Source: Arion vulgaris
Lineage: Eukaryota; Mollusca; Gastropoda; Stylommatophora; Arionidae
Assembly (NCBI GenBank): GCA_020796225.1
Contig: CM036754.1
Location: 46,246,084 to 46,310,083, forward strand
Reading direction: 5' to 3'
DNA: 64,000 nt
Numbering within the stretch: the first letter of the stretch is position 1; every line of letters starts with the position of its first letter. This document shows positions 1 through 16,711 of the stretch, piece after piece. A program made the translations under genes and the position numbers. The notes under the pieces are model-generated. The model was not told the origin of the DNA. It saw only the letters and a list, made by a program, of their open reading frames with translations, and did no database searches.

Positions 1-3000
1 TACACACATACACCCACTTAAGGGATGGAAAGATTTGTATACACACATACACTATAAGGGATGGGAAGATTTAGATAACATACACCCAATAGGGGTGGGA
101 AGATTTGTATAAAACATAACCCACTTAAGGGATGGGAAGATTTGATACACACATACACCCCCTCAAGGGGTGGGAAGATTTGTATAAAAATACACCCACT
201 TAAGTGATGGGAAGATTGTATACACACATACACCCACTTAAGGGATGGGAAGATTTGTATACACACATACACCCACTTAAGGGGTGGGAAGATTTGTATA
301 CACATACACCCACTTGGGATGGAAGATTTGTATACACACATACACTTAAGGGATGGGAAAATTTGTATACACACATACACCCACTAAGGATGGAAGATTT
401 TTATACACACATACACCCACTTAAGGGATGGGAAGTTTTACACACATACACCCACTTTAAAGGGGTGGAAGATTTGTATACACACATACACCACTTAAGG
501 GGTGGGGAAAATTTGTATACAACATTTCACCACTTAAATGATGGAAAAATGTATAACCCCATACACCCCCTTAAGGGATGGGAAAAATTTGTATACAATA
601 CACCCTTAGGGATGGGAAGATTTGTATCACACATACACCCACTTATGGGATGGGAAGATTTGTATACACACATACACCCCTAGGATGGGAAGATTTTATA
701 CACACATCCCACTTTAAAGGGGTGGGAAGATTTGATACACACATACACCACTTAAGGGATGGGAAGATTTGTAACCCCATACACCCCCTTAAGTGATGGG
801 AAGATTTGTATACACACATACACCCACTTAAGGGATGGGAAGATTTATAAAACACAAAACCACTTAAGGGATGGGAAGATTTGTATACAACATACACCAC
901 TTAAGGGATGGAAGATTTGTATACACACATCACCCCTTAAGGGATGGAAGATTTGTATCACACATACACCCACTTAAGGGGTGGGAAGATTTGTATACAC
1001 CATACACCACTTAAGGGATGGGAAGATTTGTATACACACATACACCCACTTAAGGGATGGGGAAAATTTGTATACACACATACACCCACTTAAGGGATGG
1101 AAGATTTGTATCCCATACACCCACTTGGGATGGGAAGATTTGTATAACACATACACCCACTTAGGGATGGGAAGATTTGTATACACACATACCACCCATA
1201 GGATGGGAAGATTTGTATACACACATACACCCACTTAAGGGATGGGAAGATTTGTAACACATACACCCACTTAGGGATGGGAAGATTTGTATCACACATA
1301 CACCCACTTAAGGGATGGGAAGATGATACACGCATACACCCACTAAAGGGGTGGGAAGATTTGTATAGCATACACCACTTAAGGGATGGGAAGATTGTAT
1401 ACACAATACACCCACTTAAGGGATGGAAGATTGTATACACACATACACCCATTAAGGGATGAGGAAGATTTTTATACACACAAACCTCCCCAAGGGATGG
1501 GAAGATTTGTATACACACATACACCCCTAAGGGATGGGGGGATTTGTATATACACATACACCCCTTAAGGGATGGGAAGATTTGTATAAAACATACACCC
1601 ACTTAAGGGATGGGGTTTGTATACACACATACACCACTTAAGGGATGGGAAGATTTGTATACACACATACACCCCCTTGGGGGTGGAAGATTTGTATACA
1701 CACAAAACCACTAGGGATGGGAAGATTTGTATACACACATACACCCACTTAAGGGATGGGAAGATTTGTATACACATACACCCCCTTAAGGATGGGAAGA
1801 TTTTGTCACACTACCCACTTAAGGATGGAAGATTTTATACACACATACACCCACTTTAAGGGATGGAAGATTTGTATACACACATACACCACTAGGATGG
1901 AAGATTGTATACCAAAACCCCCCCAAGGGATGGAAGATTTGTATACACATACACCCACTTAAGGGGTGGGAAGATTTTTATACACACATACACTTAGGGA
2001 TGGAAGATTTTATACACAATACACCCACTTAAGGATGGGAAGATTTGTACACACACACCCACTTAAGGGATGGGAGATTTGTATACACACTAAACCATAA
2101 GGGATGGGAAGATTTAGATACACAATTTCACCCACTTAAGGGATGGGAAGATTTGTATACACACATACACCCTTAAGGGATGGGAAGATTTGTATACACA
2201 TACACCACTTAAGGGATGGGAAGATTGTATACACACATACACCCACTTAAGGGATGGGAAGATTTGTATAAACACATACACCCACTTAAGGGATGGGAAG
2301 ATTTGTATACACATACACCCACTTAAGGGATGGAAGATTGATACACACATACACCCACTTAGGATGGAAGATTTGTATACATACACACTTAAGGGATGGG
2401 AAGATTTGTATAAACATACACCCACTTAAGGGATGGAAAGAATTTGTACACACATACACCCACTTAAGGGATGGGAAGATTTGTATAAACACATACACCC
2501 ACTTAAGGGATGGGAAGATTTGTATACAAACATACACCCACTTAGGATGGAAGATTTTAGACACACATACACCACTTAGCGGGATGGGGAAAATTTAAGT
2601 ACACACATACACCCACTTAAGGGATGGGAAGATTTGTATACACACATACACCTACTCCCAAGGGGTGGGAAGATTTGTATAACACATACACCCACTTAAG
2701 GGATGGGAAAAGATTTGTATTTACACATACACCCCTTAGGGATGGAAGATTGTATACACATACACCCACTTGGGATGGGAAGATTTGTATACCCCATACA
2801 CCCACTTAAGGGATGGGAAGATTTGTTTAAAACATCCCACTTAGGGATGGGAAGATTTGTATACACACCATACACCCACTTAGGTGATGGGAAGATTTGT
2901 ATACAACATACACCCACTTAAAGGGGTGGGAAGATTTGTATACAACATACACCCATTAGGGATGGAAGATTTATACACACATACACCACTTAAGGGATGG

Positions 3001-6000
3001 GAAATTTGAACACACATACACCCACTTTAAAGGATAAGATTGTTAAAACACATACACATGGGAAGATTTTTATACACACATACACCCACTTAAGATGGGA
3101 AGATTTGTAAAACATACACCATTTAAGGGATGGGGAAAATTTGTATACACACATACACCCACTTAAGGGATGGGAAGATTTTTATACACACTACACCACT
3201 AAGGATGGGAAGATTTGTATACACACATACACCCCCTTAAGGATGAAAAATTGTATAACACTATCACTTACAGGGATGGAAGATTGTATACACACATCAC
3301 CACTTAAAGGGTGGGAAGATTTGTATACACCATACACCCACTTAAGGGATGGGAAGATTTTAACACATACACCCACTTAAGGGATGGGAAGATTTTTATA
3401 CACACATACACCCCTGGAGGAAGATTGTATACACACATACACCCACTTAAAGGGGTGGGAAGATTTGTATACCCCATACACCCACTTAAGGGATGGGAAG
3501 ATTTGTATACACACATACACCCACTTGGGATGGGAAGATTTGTATACACACATACACCCTTTAAAGGGGTGGGAAGATTTGTATACACACATACACCCAC
3601 TTAAGGGATGGGGAAAATTTGATATACACATACACCCACAAGGGGTGGGAAGATTTGTATACACACATACACCCACTAGGGGTGGGAAGATTTGTATCAC
3701 ATAAACCCCCCTTAAGGGATGGGAAGATTGTATACACACATACACCCCCTTTAAGGATGGGAAGATTTTTATACACACATACACCCAAATTAAGGGATGG
3801 GGGGATTTTTATACACACATACACCCACTTAAGGGATGGGAAGATTTGTATACACACATAAACCCCTTAAGAGGATGAAAGATTTGTATACACACATACA
3901 CCCACTTAGGGGTGGGAAGATTTGTATATACACATACACCCCTTTAAAGGGGTGGGAAGATTTGTATACACAAAAACACCCTTAAGGGATGGGAAGGTTT
4001 TATCACAACACCCACTTTAAGGGATGGAAATTTTACACACATACACCCCCTTAAGGGATGGGAAGATTTGTATACACACATACACCCATAAGGATGGGAA
4101 GATTTGTATACACACATACACCCACTTAAGGGATGGGAAGATTTAATACCACATACACCCACTTGGGTGGAGATTTGTATCACACATCACCCACTTAAGG
4201 GAGTGGGAAGATTTGTATACCCATACACCCACTTAAGGGATGGGAAGATTTGTATACACACATACACCCACTTAAGGATGGGGATTTGTATACACCCCAT
4301 ACACCCCTTAAGGGGTGGAAGATTTGTAACACATACACCCACAGGGGTGCCGAAGATTTGTATACACATACATGGATGAAGATTTGTATACACACATCAC
4401 CCCTTAAGGGATGGAAGATTTGTATACACACATACACACTTAAGGGATGGGAAGATTTGTATACATACACACTTAAGGGGTGGGAAGATTTTTATCCACA
4501 TACACCCACTTAAGGGATGGAAGATTTGTATACACACATACACCCACTTAAAGGGGTGGGAAGATTTGTATCACACATACACCACTTAAGGGATGGGAAG
4601 ATTTTGCACAAAACACCTCCCCTAAGGGATGGGAAGATTTGTATCACACATACACCCACTTAAGGGGTGGGAAGATTTGTATACAAAATACACCACTTAA
4701 GGGATGGAAGATTTGTATACACACATACACCACTTAAGGGATGGGAAGATTGTATACACAATACACCCTTAAGGGGTGGGAAATTTGTTAATACCCCTTA
4801 AATTACACCCACTTAAGGGATGGAAAATTTGTATACACACATACACCCACTTAAGGATGGAAGATTTGTATACACACATACACCACTTAAGGGGTGGGAA
4901 GATTTGTATACACACCATACACCACTTAAGGGATGGGGAAAATTTTTATACACACATACACCCCCTTAAGGATGGAAGTTTAACACACATACAACCACTT
5001 AAGGGATGGGAAGATTGTATAAAACATACACCCACTTAAGGGATGGGAAGATTTGTATACACACATACACCCACTTAAGGGATGGGGAAAATTTGTATAC
5101 ATACACCCACTTAAGGGGTGGGAAAGATTTGTATAATATACACCCACTTAGGGATGGAAGATTTGTATACATACACCCACTTAGGGATGGAAGATTTGTA
5201 TACACACATACACCCACTTAAGGATGGGAAGATTTGTATACACAATACACCCACTTAAAGGGGTGGGAAGATTTTTATACAACATCACCCACTTAAGGGA
5301 TGGGAAGATTTGTATACACACATACACCACTTAAAGGGTGGGAAGATTTTTATACACACATACACCCACTTAAGGGATGGGAAGATTTGTATACACACAT
5401 ACACCACTTAAGGATGGAAGATTTTTACACATACACCCCCTTATATGGGAAAGATTTGTAACAACTACACCCACTTAAGGGGTAGAGATTTGTATACACA
5501 CACACCCACTTTTAAGGGATGGGAAGATTTGTATACACCTACACCCATTAAGGATGGGAAGATTTGTATACACACATACCCACTTGAGGATGGAAGATTT
5601 GTATACACAATACACCCACTTAAAGGGGTGGAAGATTTGTATAACACATACACCCACTTAGGGATAAAGATTGTATACACACATAAACCCCCTTAAGGGA
5701 TGGGAAGATTTGTATACACACATACACCCATTTAAGGGATGGGGAAGATTTGTATAACACATACACCCATAAGGGATGGGGAAAATTTGTATACACACAT
5801 ACACCCACTTAAGGGATGGAAAAATTTGTATAAAACTACACCCACTTGGGGATGGGAAGATTTGTATACACACATACACCCACTTAAGGGATGGGAAGAT
5901 TTGTATACACACATACACCCATAGGATGGGAAGATTTGTATATACATACACCCACTTTAAGGGGTGGAAGATTTGTATACACACATACACCCATTTAAAG

Positions 6001-9000
6001 GGGTGGGAAGATTTGTATACACACATACACCCACTTAGGATGGGAAGATTTGATCACACATACACCACTTAAGGGATGGAAGGGTTTGTATACACACATA
6101 CACCACTTAAGGGGTGGGAAGATTTTTATACAACACACCACTTAGGGATGGATTTGTATAAAACATCACCCACTTAAGGGATGGAAGATTTGTATACACA
6201 CATACACCCACTTAAAGGGGTGGAAGATTTGTATACACAATACACCCACTTAGGATGGGGAAAATTTGTATACACACATACACCCACTTAAGGGATGGGA
6301 AGATTTGTATACACACATACACCCACTAGGGATGTGAAGATTTGTATAAAACATACACCCATTTAAAGGGGTGAAGAGTATATACACATAAATTTCCCAT
6401 AGGATGGGAAGATTTGTATACACAACAAACTTAAGGGATGGGAAGATTTGTATAAAACATACACCCACTTAGATGGGAAGATTTGTATACACACATACAC
6501 CCACTTGGGATGGGAAGATTTGTATACACATAACCACTCATGGGAGGAGATTTGTATCACACATAAACCCCCTTAAGGATGGGGAAAATTTGTATACACA
6601 ATACACCCACTTAAGTGATGGGAAGATTTGTATACACACATACACCCACTTAAGGGATGGAAGATTTGTATAACCCCATACACCCACTTAAGGGGTGGGA
6701 AGATTTGAACACATACACCACTTAAGGGATGGGAAGATTTGTATACACACATACACCAACTTAAGGGATGGGAAGATTTGTATACACACATACACCCACT
6801 TAAGGGATGGGAAGATTTGTATAACACATACACCCACTTAAGGGGTGGGAAGATTTGTCACACATACACCCACTTAAGGGATGGAAGATTTGTATACACA
6901 TACACCCACTAAGGGATGGGAAGATTTGTATACACACATACACCCCTTGGGATGGGAAGATTTTTATACACACATACACCCCTTTAAAGGGGTGGGAAGG
7001 TTTTCACAATACACCACTTAGGGATGGGGAAAATTTGTATACACATACACCCACTTAAGGATGGGAAGATTTGTATACACACATACACCCACTTAAGGGA
7101 TGGGAAGATTTGTATACACACATACACCCCCTTAAGGGATGGGAAGATTTGTATACACACATACACCCACTTAAGGGATGGGAAGGTTGTATAACACATA
7201 CACCCACTTAAGGATGGGAAGATTTGTATAAAACATACACCCACTTAAGGGATGGGAAGATTTGTATACACACATACACCCACTTAAGGGATGGAAAGAT
7301 TTGTATACACATACAACCCATAAAGGGGTGGGAAGATTTGTATACACACATAATTCCCCTTATGAGGATGGGAAGATTTGTATACAACATACACCCACTT
7401 AGGATGGGAAGATTTGTAACAAAAACAAAAACACCCCAGGGATGGGAAGATTTGATACAACACACCACTTAAGGGATGGGAAGATTGTATACCACACACC
7501 CACTAAGGGATGGGAAGATTTGTATACACACACACCATTAAGGATGGAAAGTGATACACACATACACCCCTTAAGGGATGAGATTATTTAATTTTCACAT
7601 ACACCCCTTAAGGGATGGGGAAAATTTGTATAACACATACACCACTTAAGGGATGGGAAGATTTGTATCACACATACACCCACTTAAGGGATGGGAAGAT
7701 TTGTATCACACACCCCATTAAGGGATGGGTTGATAACAAAATACACCTACTTAAGGAAGGGAAGATTTGTAACACATACACCCACTTAAGGGGATGGAAG
7801 ATTTTTATACACACAAAACCCACTTGGGATGGAAAATTTTATACACACATAAAACCACTTAAGGGATGGGAAGATTTGTATACACACATACACCACATGG
7901 ATGGGAAGATTTAATACACACATCACCCTTATGGATGGAAGATTTGTATACACACATCACCCTTAGGGATTTGGGGAAAATTTGTATAACACATTTCACC
8001 CCCTTTGGGATGGGAAGATTTGTATACACAATATTTCCCCACTTAAGGATGGAAGATTTGGTACACACATACACCTACTTAAGGGATGGGAAGATTTGAT
8101 ACACACATACACCCACTTAGGGATGGGAAGATTTGTATACACACATACACCACTTAAGGGATGGGAAGATTTGTATAAAACATACACCCACTTAAGGGAT
8201 GGAAGATTTGTATACACAAAAAACCCACTTAAGGGATGGGAAGATTTGTATACCACATACACCCACCCCATGGGTGGGAAGATTTTTATCACACATACAC
8301 CACTTAAAGGGGTAGGAAATTTGTATACCACATACACCTACTAGGATGGAGATTAAGAAAATATACATACCTTAGGGATGGGGGGATTTTTATACAACCC
8401 TACACCCACTTAAGGATGGGAAGATTTGTATCACACATACACCCCTAAGGGATGGAAAAATTTGCTATACACAACAATTCTCCACTTCAGGGATGGGAAG
8501 ATTTGTATACACACACACCCATTAGGATGGGAAGATTTGTATACACAAACACCCACTAAGGGATGGGAAGATTTGTATACACACATACACCCACTTTAAA
8601 GGGGGGGAAGATTTGTATACACACATACACCCCCTTAAGGATGGAAGATTTGTATACACATACACCCACTTAAAGGGGTGGGAAGATTTTTATACACACA
8701 TACACCACTTAAGGGATGGGGAAAATTTTTATACAAAATACACCACTTAAGGATGGGAAGATTTGTATAACCCCATACACCACTTAAGGGATGGGAAGAT
8801 TTGTATACACACATACACCCACTTAAGGGATGGGAAGATTTGTATACACCCATACACCCACTTAAGGGATGGGAAGATTGATACACACATACACCCTTAA
8901 GGGATGGGAAGATTTGTATACACACATACACCCACTTAAGGATGGGAAGATTTGTATACACACATACACCCACTTAAGGGATGGGAAGATTTGTATCACA

Positions 9001-12000
9001 CATACACCCACTTAAGGGATGGGAAGATTTGTATACACCAAAACCCATTTAAAGGGGTGGGTAAGATTGTATAAAAATACACCCACTAGATGGGAAGATT
9101 TTATACACACATACACCTACTTAAGGGATGGAAAGATTTTATACACACATACACCACTTAAGGATGGAAGATTTGTATACACACATACACCCCCTTAAGG
9201 GATGGGAAGATTTGTATACACACATACACCCACTTAAGGGATGGAAGATTTGTATATACACATACACCCACTTAAGGGATGGGAAGATTTATACAACATA
9301 CACCCATAAGGGATGGAAGATTTTTATAACACATACACCACTTAGGGATGAAGATTTGTATACACACATACAACCCACTTAAAGGGGTGGGAAGATTTGT
9401 ATACCACCACCCACTTAAGGATGAAGTGTATACCACATACACCCCCTTAAGGGATGGGAAGATTTGATAACACATACCACTTAAAGGGTGGGAAGATTTG
9501 TATACAAACACCCACTTAAGGGATGGGGAAAATTTGTATACATACACCCACTTAAGGGATGGGAAGATTTGTATACACATACACCCACTTAAGGGATGGG
9601 AAGATTTGTATACACATACACCACTTAAGATGGGAAGATTTGTATACACACATACACCACTTAAGGGATGGAAGATTTGTATACACACATACACCCACTT
9701 AAGGATGGGAAGATTTGTATACACACATACACCACTCTAGGGATGGAAGATTTGTATACACACATACACCCACTTAAGGATGGGAAGATTTGTATAACAC
9801 ATACACCCATTGGGATGGGAAGATTTGTATACACATACACCACTTAAGGATGGGGAAAATTTGTATACACATACCCACTTAAGGGATGGGGAAAATTTGT
9901 ATACACACAACCCATTAAGGGAGGGAAGATTTGATACACAAATACACCCATAAGGGGTGGAAGATTTGTATACACACATACACCATTAAGGATGGGAAGA
10001 TTTTTATACACTTTCACCACTTAAGGGATGGGAAGATTTAGATACACACATACACCCTTAGGATGGGAAGATTTGATACACCATACACCCACTTAAGGGA
10101 TGGGAAGATTTTATATACACTCCACTTAAGGGATGGGAAGATTTGTATACACACATCACCCTTAAGGGATGGGGAAAATTTGATAACACATACACCCACC
10201 CCAGGGATGGGAAGATTTGTATCACATACCCACTAAGGGATGGGAAGATTTGTATACACACATACACCCACTTAAGGGATGGGAAGATTTGTATACACAC
10301 ATACACCCACTTAAGGGATGGGAAGATTTGTATACACACATACACCCACTTAAGGGGTGGGAAGATTTGTATACACACATACACCCACTTAAGGGATGGG
10401 AAGATTTGTATACACACATACCCCCACTTAAGGGATGGGAAGATTTGTATAACCCTACACCCACTTAAGGGGTGGGGGATTTATACACACATACACCCAC
10501 TTAAGGGATTGGGATTTTTATACACACATACACCCACTTAGATGGGAAGATTTGTATACACACATACACCCACTTAAGGGATGGGAAGTTTTTATACACA
10601 CACACCACTTAAGGGATTGAAGATTTATAAACATACACCCACTTTAAGGATGGGAAGATTTGTATACACACATACACCCACTTAAGGGATGGGAAGATTT
10701 GAATACACACATACACCCACTTAAGGGGTGGGAAGATTTGTATACACATACACCACTTAGGATAAGATTTGTATACACACATACACCACTTAAGGGAGAA
10801 AAATTTGTATACACATACCCACTTAAGGATGGGGAAAATTTGTATACACACATACACCCACTAGGGGTGGGAAGATTTTTATAAAACATACACCACTTAA
10901 GGGATGGGAAGATTTTTATCACATACACCCCCTTAAGTGATGGGAAGATTTGTATACACACATACACCCACTTAAGGGATGGGAAGATTTGAATACACAC
11001 ATACACCCATTAAGGGATGAAAAATTTGTATACAATACACATTAAGGGGTGGGAAGATTTATATAAAACATACACCCTAAGGGATGGGAAGATTTGTATA
11101 CACACATACACCCACTTAAGGGATGGGAAGATTTGTATACACACATACACCCCTTAAGGATGGAAGATTTGTATACACACCCCCCATTAAGGGATGGGGA
11201 AAATTTGTATACACACATCACCTACTTAAGGGATGGAAGATTTGTATAACAATTACACCCACCTTTAAAGGGGTGGGAAGATTTGTATAAAACATACACC
11301 CACTTAAGGGGTGGGAAGATTTGTATACACACATACACCCACTTAAGGGATGGGAAGATTTGTATACACACATACACCACTTAGGGATGGGAAGATTTGT
11401 ATACACACATACACCACTTTAAAGGGGTGGGAAGATTTGTATACACATACACCCACTTAAGGATGGGAAGATTTGTATACACACATACACCCACTTAAGG
11501 GATGGGAAGATTTGTATACACATACACCCACTTAAGGGATGGGGAAAATTTGTATACACACATACACCCACTTAAGGGATGGAAAAATTTGTATAACACA
11601 AATAGGATAAAAATTTGTATACACATAACCACTTAGGGATGGGAAGATTTGTATACACACATACACCCACTTAAGGGATGGGAAGATTTGTAAACACATA
11701 CAAACCCCCTTAAGGGATGGGAAGATTTGTATACAACATACACCACTTAAGGGGTGGGAAGATTTGTATACACACATACACCCCTTAAGGGATGGAAGAT
11801 TTGTAACATACACCCATAAGGGATGGAAGATTTTTTACACACAACACCCCTAAGGATGAGTTGCACACATACACCCACTTAGGGATGGAAGATTTGTATA
11901 CACACATACACCCACTTAGGGATGGGAAGATTTGTATACACATCACTTTAAGGGATGAAGATTTGTATCCACATACACCCACTTAAGGATGGAAGATTTG

Positions 12001-15000
12001 TATATACACTACACCTATTAAGGGGTGGAGATTTGGGGGGAACACATCCACTTAAGGGATGGGAAGTTTGTATACACACTCACCATTAAGGGGTGGGAAG
12101 ATTTGTATAACACATACACCCACTTAAGGGGTGGAAGATTTGTATCACACATACACCACTTAAGGGATGGAAGATTTGTTATACATACACCCACTAAGGG
12201 TGGAAGATTGTATACACACATACACCCACTTGGGATGGGAAGATTGTATAACACATCACCACTGGGATGGAAGATTTGTATACACACATACACCCACTTA
12301 AGGGATGGAAGATTTGTTATACACATACACCCACTTAAGGGTGGGGAAAATTTTATACACAATACACCACTTAAGGGATGGGAAGATTTGTATCACACAT
12401 ATCCACTTAAGGATGGGAAGTTTGTAAACACATACACCCACTTAAGGATGGGAAGATTTGTATACACACATACAAACCAATTTAAGGGATAAGATTTGTA
12501 TACACACATACACCCACTTAAGGGATGGGAAGATTTGTATACACACATACCACTTTAAAGGGGGGGAAGATTTGTATAACACATACACCACCTTAAGGGA
12601 TGGAAGATTTGTATCACATACACCCACTGAGGATGGGGATTTGTATACACACATACACCCACTTAAGGATGGGAAATTGTATAACACTACACCACTAAGG
12701 ATAAGATTTGTATAACACATACACCCCCTTAGGGATGTAAAGATTTTATACACACAAAAACCATTTAAAGGGGTGGAAGATTTGTATAACACATACACCA
12801 CTTAAGGGATGGGGAAAATTTGTATACAAAATACCCACTTATGATGGAAGATTTGTATACACACATACACACTTTGGGATGGGAAGATTTGTATCACACA
12901 TACACCCACTAAAGGGGTAAAAGATTGTAATACAACACTCACTTAATAAGATTTGATACACACATACACCACTTAAGGGATGGAAGATTTGGTCACACAT
13001 CACCCACTTAAGGATGAAGATTTGTATACACACATACTCACTTGGGATGGGAAGATTGTATACACACATACACCACTTAAGGGAAAAGGAAGTTTAAAAC
13101 ACATACACCCACTTAAGGGATGGGAAAAATTTTTATACAACACATACACCCACTTAAGGGATGGGAAGATTTGATACAATACACCCACTTAAGGGATGGG
13201 GAAGATTTGATAAAACATACACCCCCTTTTAAAGGGATGGGAAGATTTTATACACATACACCCCCAAGGGGAAGATTTGGTTCACATAACACCCACTTAA
13301 GGGATGGAAAAATTTGTATAACACATACACCATTTAAGGATGGGAAGATTTATACCATACACCCACTTAGGATGGAAGATGCTAACACATACACCCATTT
13401 TAGGATGGGAAGATTTGATACACACATAACCACTTATGATGGGAAGATTTGTAAACACATACAACCACTTAAGGGATGGGAAGATTTGATACACACTACA
13501 CCACTTAAGGGATGGGAAGTTTAATAACACAACACCCACTTAAGGGATGGGAAGATTTGTATACAACACCCACTTGGGGTGGGAAGATTTGATCACACAT
13601 ACCACTTAAGGGATGGGGAAAATTTTTATACACACATACACCCCTTAAGGGGTGGGGGGAATTTTTTAAAACCCCAACACCAAGGGGGTGGGAAAAATTT
13701 TATACCAACACCACTTAAGGGATGGGAAGTTTTTTGCCCATAAACCCCCCTTAAGGGGTGGGAAGATTTGTATAACACATACACCCACTTAAATTTTGGG
13801 AAAATTTGTATCAAAACACCCATTGGGGGTGGGAAGATTTGTATACCACACACCCCCTTAAGGGAGGGAAGATTTGCCCCTACACCCCCTTAAGGATAAG
13901 ATTTGTATAAAAAACACCCCCTTAGGGGTAAATTTTAACACACATACACCACTTAAGGGGTGGGAAGATTTTTATAACACAACACCCCCTTGGGATGGAA
14001 AGATTTTATCACAACACCCTAAGGGGTGGGAAGAGTTAAAACAAACCCCCTAAGGGGTGGGAAGATTTTTTTTACACATACACCACTTAAGGGGTGGGGA
14101 AAATTTGTATAAAATAACACAAGGGGGGGAAAAATTTTAACAACATACCCTTAGGATGGGGAAAATTTGTATACACATAAACCCCCCCTTTAAAGGGGTG
14201 GATTTGTATACCACATACACCCACTTAAGGGGTAAGGAACACACAAAACCCCCCTTAAAGGGGTGGGAAGATTTGTATAAAACATAACCCACTTAAGGGA
14301 TGGGAAGATTTTTATACCACATAACCCCTTAAATGGGGAAAATTGATAAATAACCCCCTTAAGGGATGGGGTTTTATACACACAACAACACCCCAAGGGA
14401 TGGAAGATTTGTATAACACATACACCCACTTAAGGATGAAGATTTGTTCACCATCACATTAAGGGGTGGGAAAAATTTAAAAAACATACACCCATTAAGG
14501 GATGGGGAAAATTTGTAACACACATACACCCACTTGGGATGGGGAAAATTTGTAAACACTTCACCCCCTTAAGGGATGGGAAGATTTGAAAAACCTTTTA
14601 AAAAAGGGTGGGTTTTTAAAAAAATAACCCCCCTTAAGGGGTGGAAGATTTATACACACATACACCCACTTAAGGGGTGGGGAAAATTTTTATACACAAT
14701 ACCCACTTAAGGGGTGGGAAGATTTGTATACACAAAACCCCCTTTTAAAAAAGGGGAAATTTGTATACAAATACACCCCTTTAAAAAATGGGAAGATTTG
14801 TATACACACATCACCCCAAAAGGGGTGGGAAAAATTTTTTACAACATCCCCACTTAAGGGATGGGGGGATTTGTATAAAACAAAACCCCCAAAGTGATGG
14901 GGAAAATTTTTATACACATACACCCATTTAAGGGGGAAAAAATTGATACATACACCCCCCCCCGGGGGTGGGAAGATTTGTAACACACAAACCCACTTAA

Positions 15001-16275
15001 GGGATGGTTTTTATACACACATAACCCCCTTTAAGGGGTAAGATTTTTTAACACACATACACCCCCTTAGATAAGATTTGTATAAAACATACACCCCAAG
15101 GGATAAGAGAAAACACAACACCCACTAAATAAGATTTTTAAAACACAAAAGGGGTAAGATTTGATAAACCACCCCCTTTTGGGGGTGGGGGAAAATTTAT
15201 AAAACATAACCCACTTAAGGGGTAGATTTTAACACATACACCCCCTTAAGGGGTGGGGAAGATTTGAACACAATAAACCCCCTTAAGGGAAGATTTTAAC
15301 ACACATACACCCCCTTAAAGGGGTGGGAAGATTTAAACATAACCCCCTTGGGATGGGAAGATTTTAACAAAACAAAACCCACTTAAGGGGTGGGAAAATT
15401 TTTATAAGCATACACCCACTTAAGGATGGGGGGTTTGTTACAAAATTTTCACCCAAGGGTGGGAAATTTGTAACACCTACCCCATAAAGGGGAAATTTTT
15501 AACCCTAAACTTTGGGTGGGAAATTTTTATTACACTACCCTTGGGATAAATTGAAAAACCCCCCCAATAAGGGGGGGAAATTTGTATAAACAAAAACTAA
15601 GGATGGGGAAAATTAATACACAAAACCATGGGATGGAAGATTGTAAACACAAACCTTAAAGGGGGGGAAGATTTGTGACCACAACCACTTAAAGGGGGGG
15701 GAAGATTTGTATCCCAAAACCCCCAGGGGATGGGAAAAAATTTTGTTACACCTTAAACCATAAGGGGGGGAAGATTTGTATACAAAAACCTTAAGGGATG
15801 GGGGGATTTGATCACAAAACCCTTTTTTAAAAAGTTTTTATAACCATAACCCCCTTAAAGGGGGGGAAAATTTGAAAAATAAATAAGGGGGATAAGATTT
15901 GTATACCACAACCCCACAGGGATGGGGATTTTAAAACACACATACACCCATTGGAGGGAAGTTGATACAACTACAATTGGGGATGGGAAGAGTATAAACA
16001 ATTAAGGGGGTGGGAAGGGTTTGTAACACACATACACCCATAAGGGATGAAAAAAATTTTCCCATACACCCATTAAGGGATGGGAAATTTGAAACACACA
16101 TAACATTGGGATGGGAAAAATTTTGAAAAAACACCTCCCCGGATGGAAGATAAAAATACACCCATTAGGAGGAAAATTTGATCCCAAAATAAGGGATGGG
16201 GAAATTTGTATCAAATAAACTTAAGGGGTAAGATTTTTTATAACACTCAAACTTAAGGATTAAGATTTGTAAAGT
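1..16275. repeat. 39-bp tandem array (minisatellite/satellite), about 400 units
   Basis: The unit runs GGGATGGGAAGATTTGTATA then CACACATACACCCACTTAA, 39 bp. It contains two 6-bp palindromes (GTATAC and CTTAAG), a purine-rich half (GGGATGGGAAGA) and an alternating purine-pyrimidine half (GTATACACACATACAC). Common variants are GGGGTGGG for GGGATGGG and GGGGAAAA for GGGAAG. Units carry many 1-4 base deletions, and from about 13,600 to 16,270 the array decays into homopolymer-rich versions. Reading frames through it are repeat artefacts. It starts before the window and ends about 1.3 kb upstream of FReD gene A. A two-unit relic of the same sequence lies at the paralogous place upstream of gene B. 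Confidence 0.97.
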
Positions 16276-16567
16276 TCCAATGTACGGTTCCAATTTATGA
16301 CGGGGCACCCCTAAATTTCTCCGTTCCCCTTTGCCCGAAAATTACACGAAATGTAAAACTTCTGTTTTTAACAATTAGAATGTAACAATACTGCCAAAAA
16401 AGAACTTACCCAAAATGCAATGGCCTTTCTAAAGTGTCATTAAAATGTTACCCTTTAATTCAATTATTCAAAAAATAACGACTAATCCAGCTGGGTTAAA
16501 CCAACCAAGGAATTTAAGTATTATACCAACTTTTAAAGGGGAAGGAAAAATAAATACAAATGATAGC
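16276..16567. other. Unrecognised AT-rich spacer
   Basis: Unique-looking sequence between the 39-bp array and a short 33-bp repeat. I see no coding signal, RNA motif or repeat similarity to the rest of the window. Confidence 0.5.
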
Positions 16568-16700
16568 GAGAGTTGTTGATTAATCCTAGCATATGCCAGT
16601 GAGGTTGTTGTATTAATCCTAGCATATGCCAGCGAGGTTGTTGTATCAATCCTAACATATGCCAGCGGGGTTGTTGTATCAATCCTAACATTTGCCAGCG
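16568..16700. repeat. 33-bp tandem repeat, about 4 units
   Basis: Units of the form GAGGTTGTTGTATCAATCCT followed by AACATATGCCAGC, repeated about four times with a few substitutions. Confidence 0.85.
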
Positions 16701-16711
16701 AGAGTTAGAAA

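Noticed and set aside
1..16275. CRISPR array or telomeric repeat
   Set aside because: There are no unique spacers; the whole 39-bp unit is repeated. It is not a telomere-type short G-rich motif, and the context is metazoan.
1..16275. Dozens of 60-170-codon ORFs in both strands
   Set aside because: All are frames through the 39-bp array with shifts at indels; none resembles a protein family.
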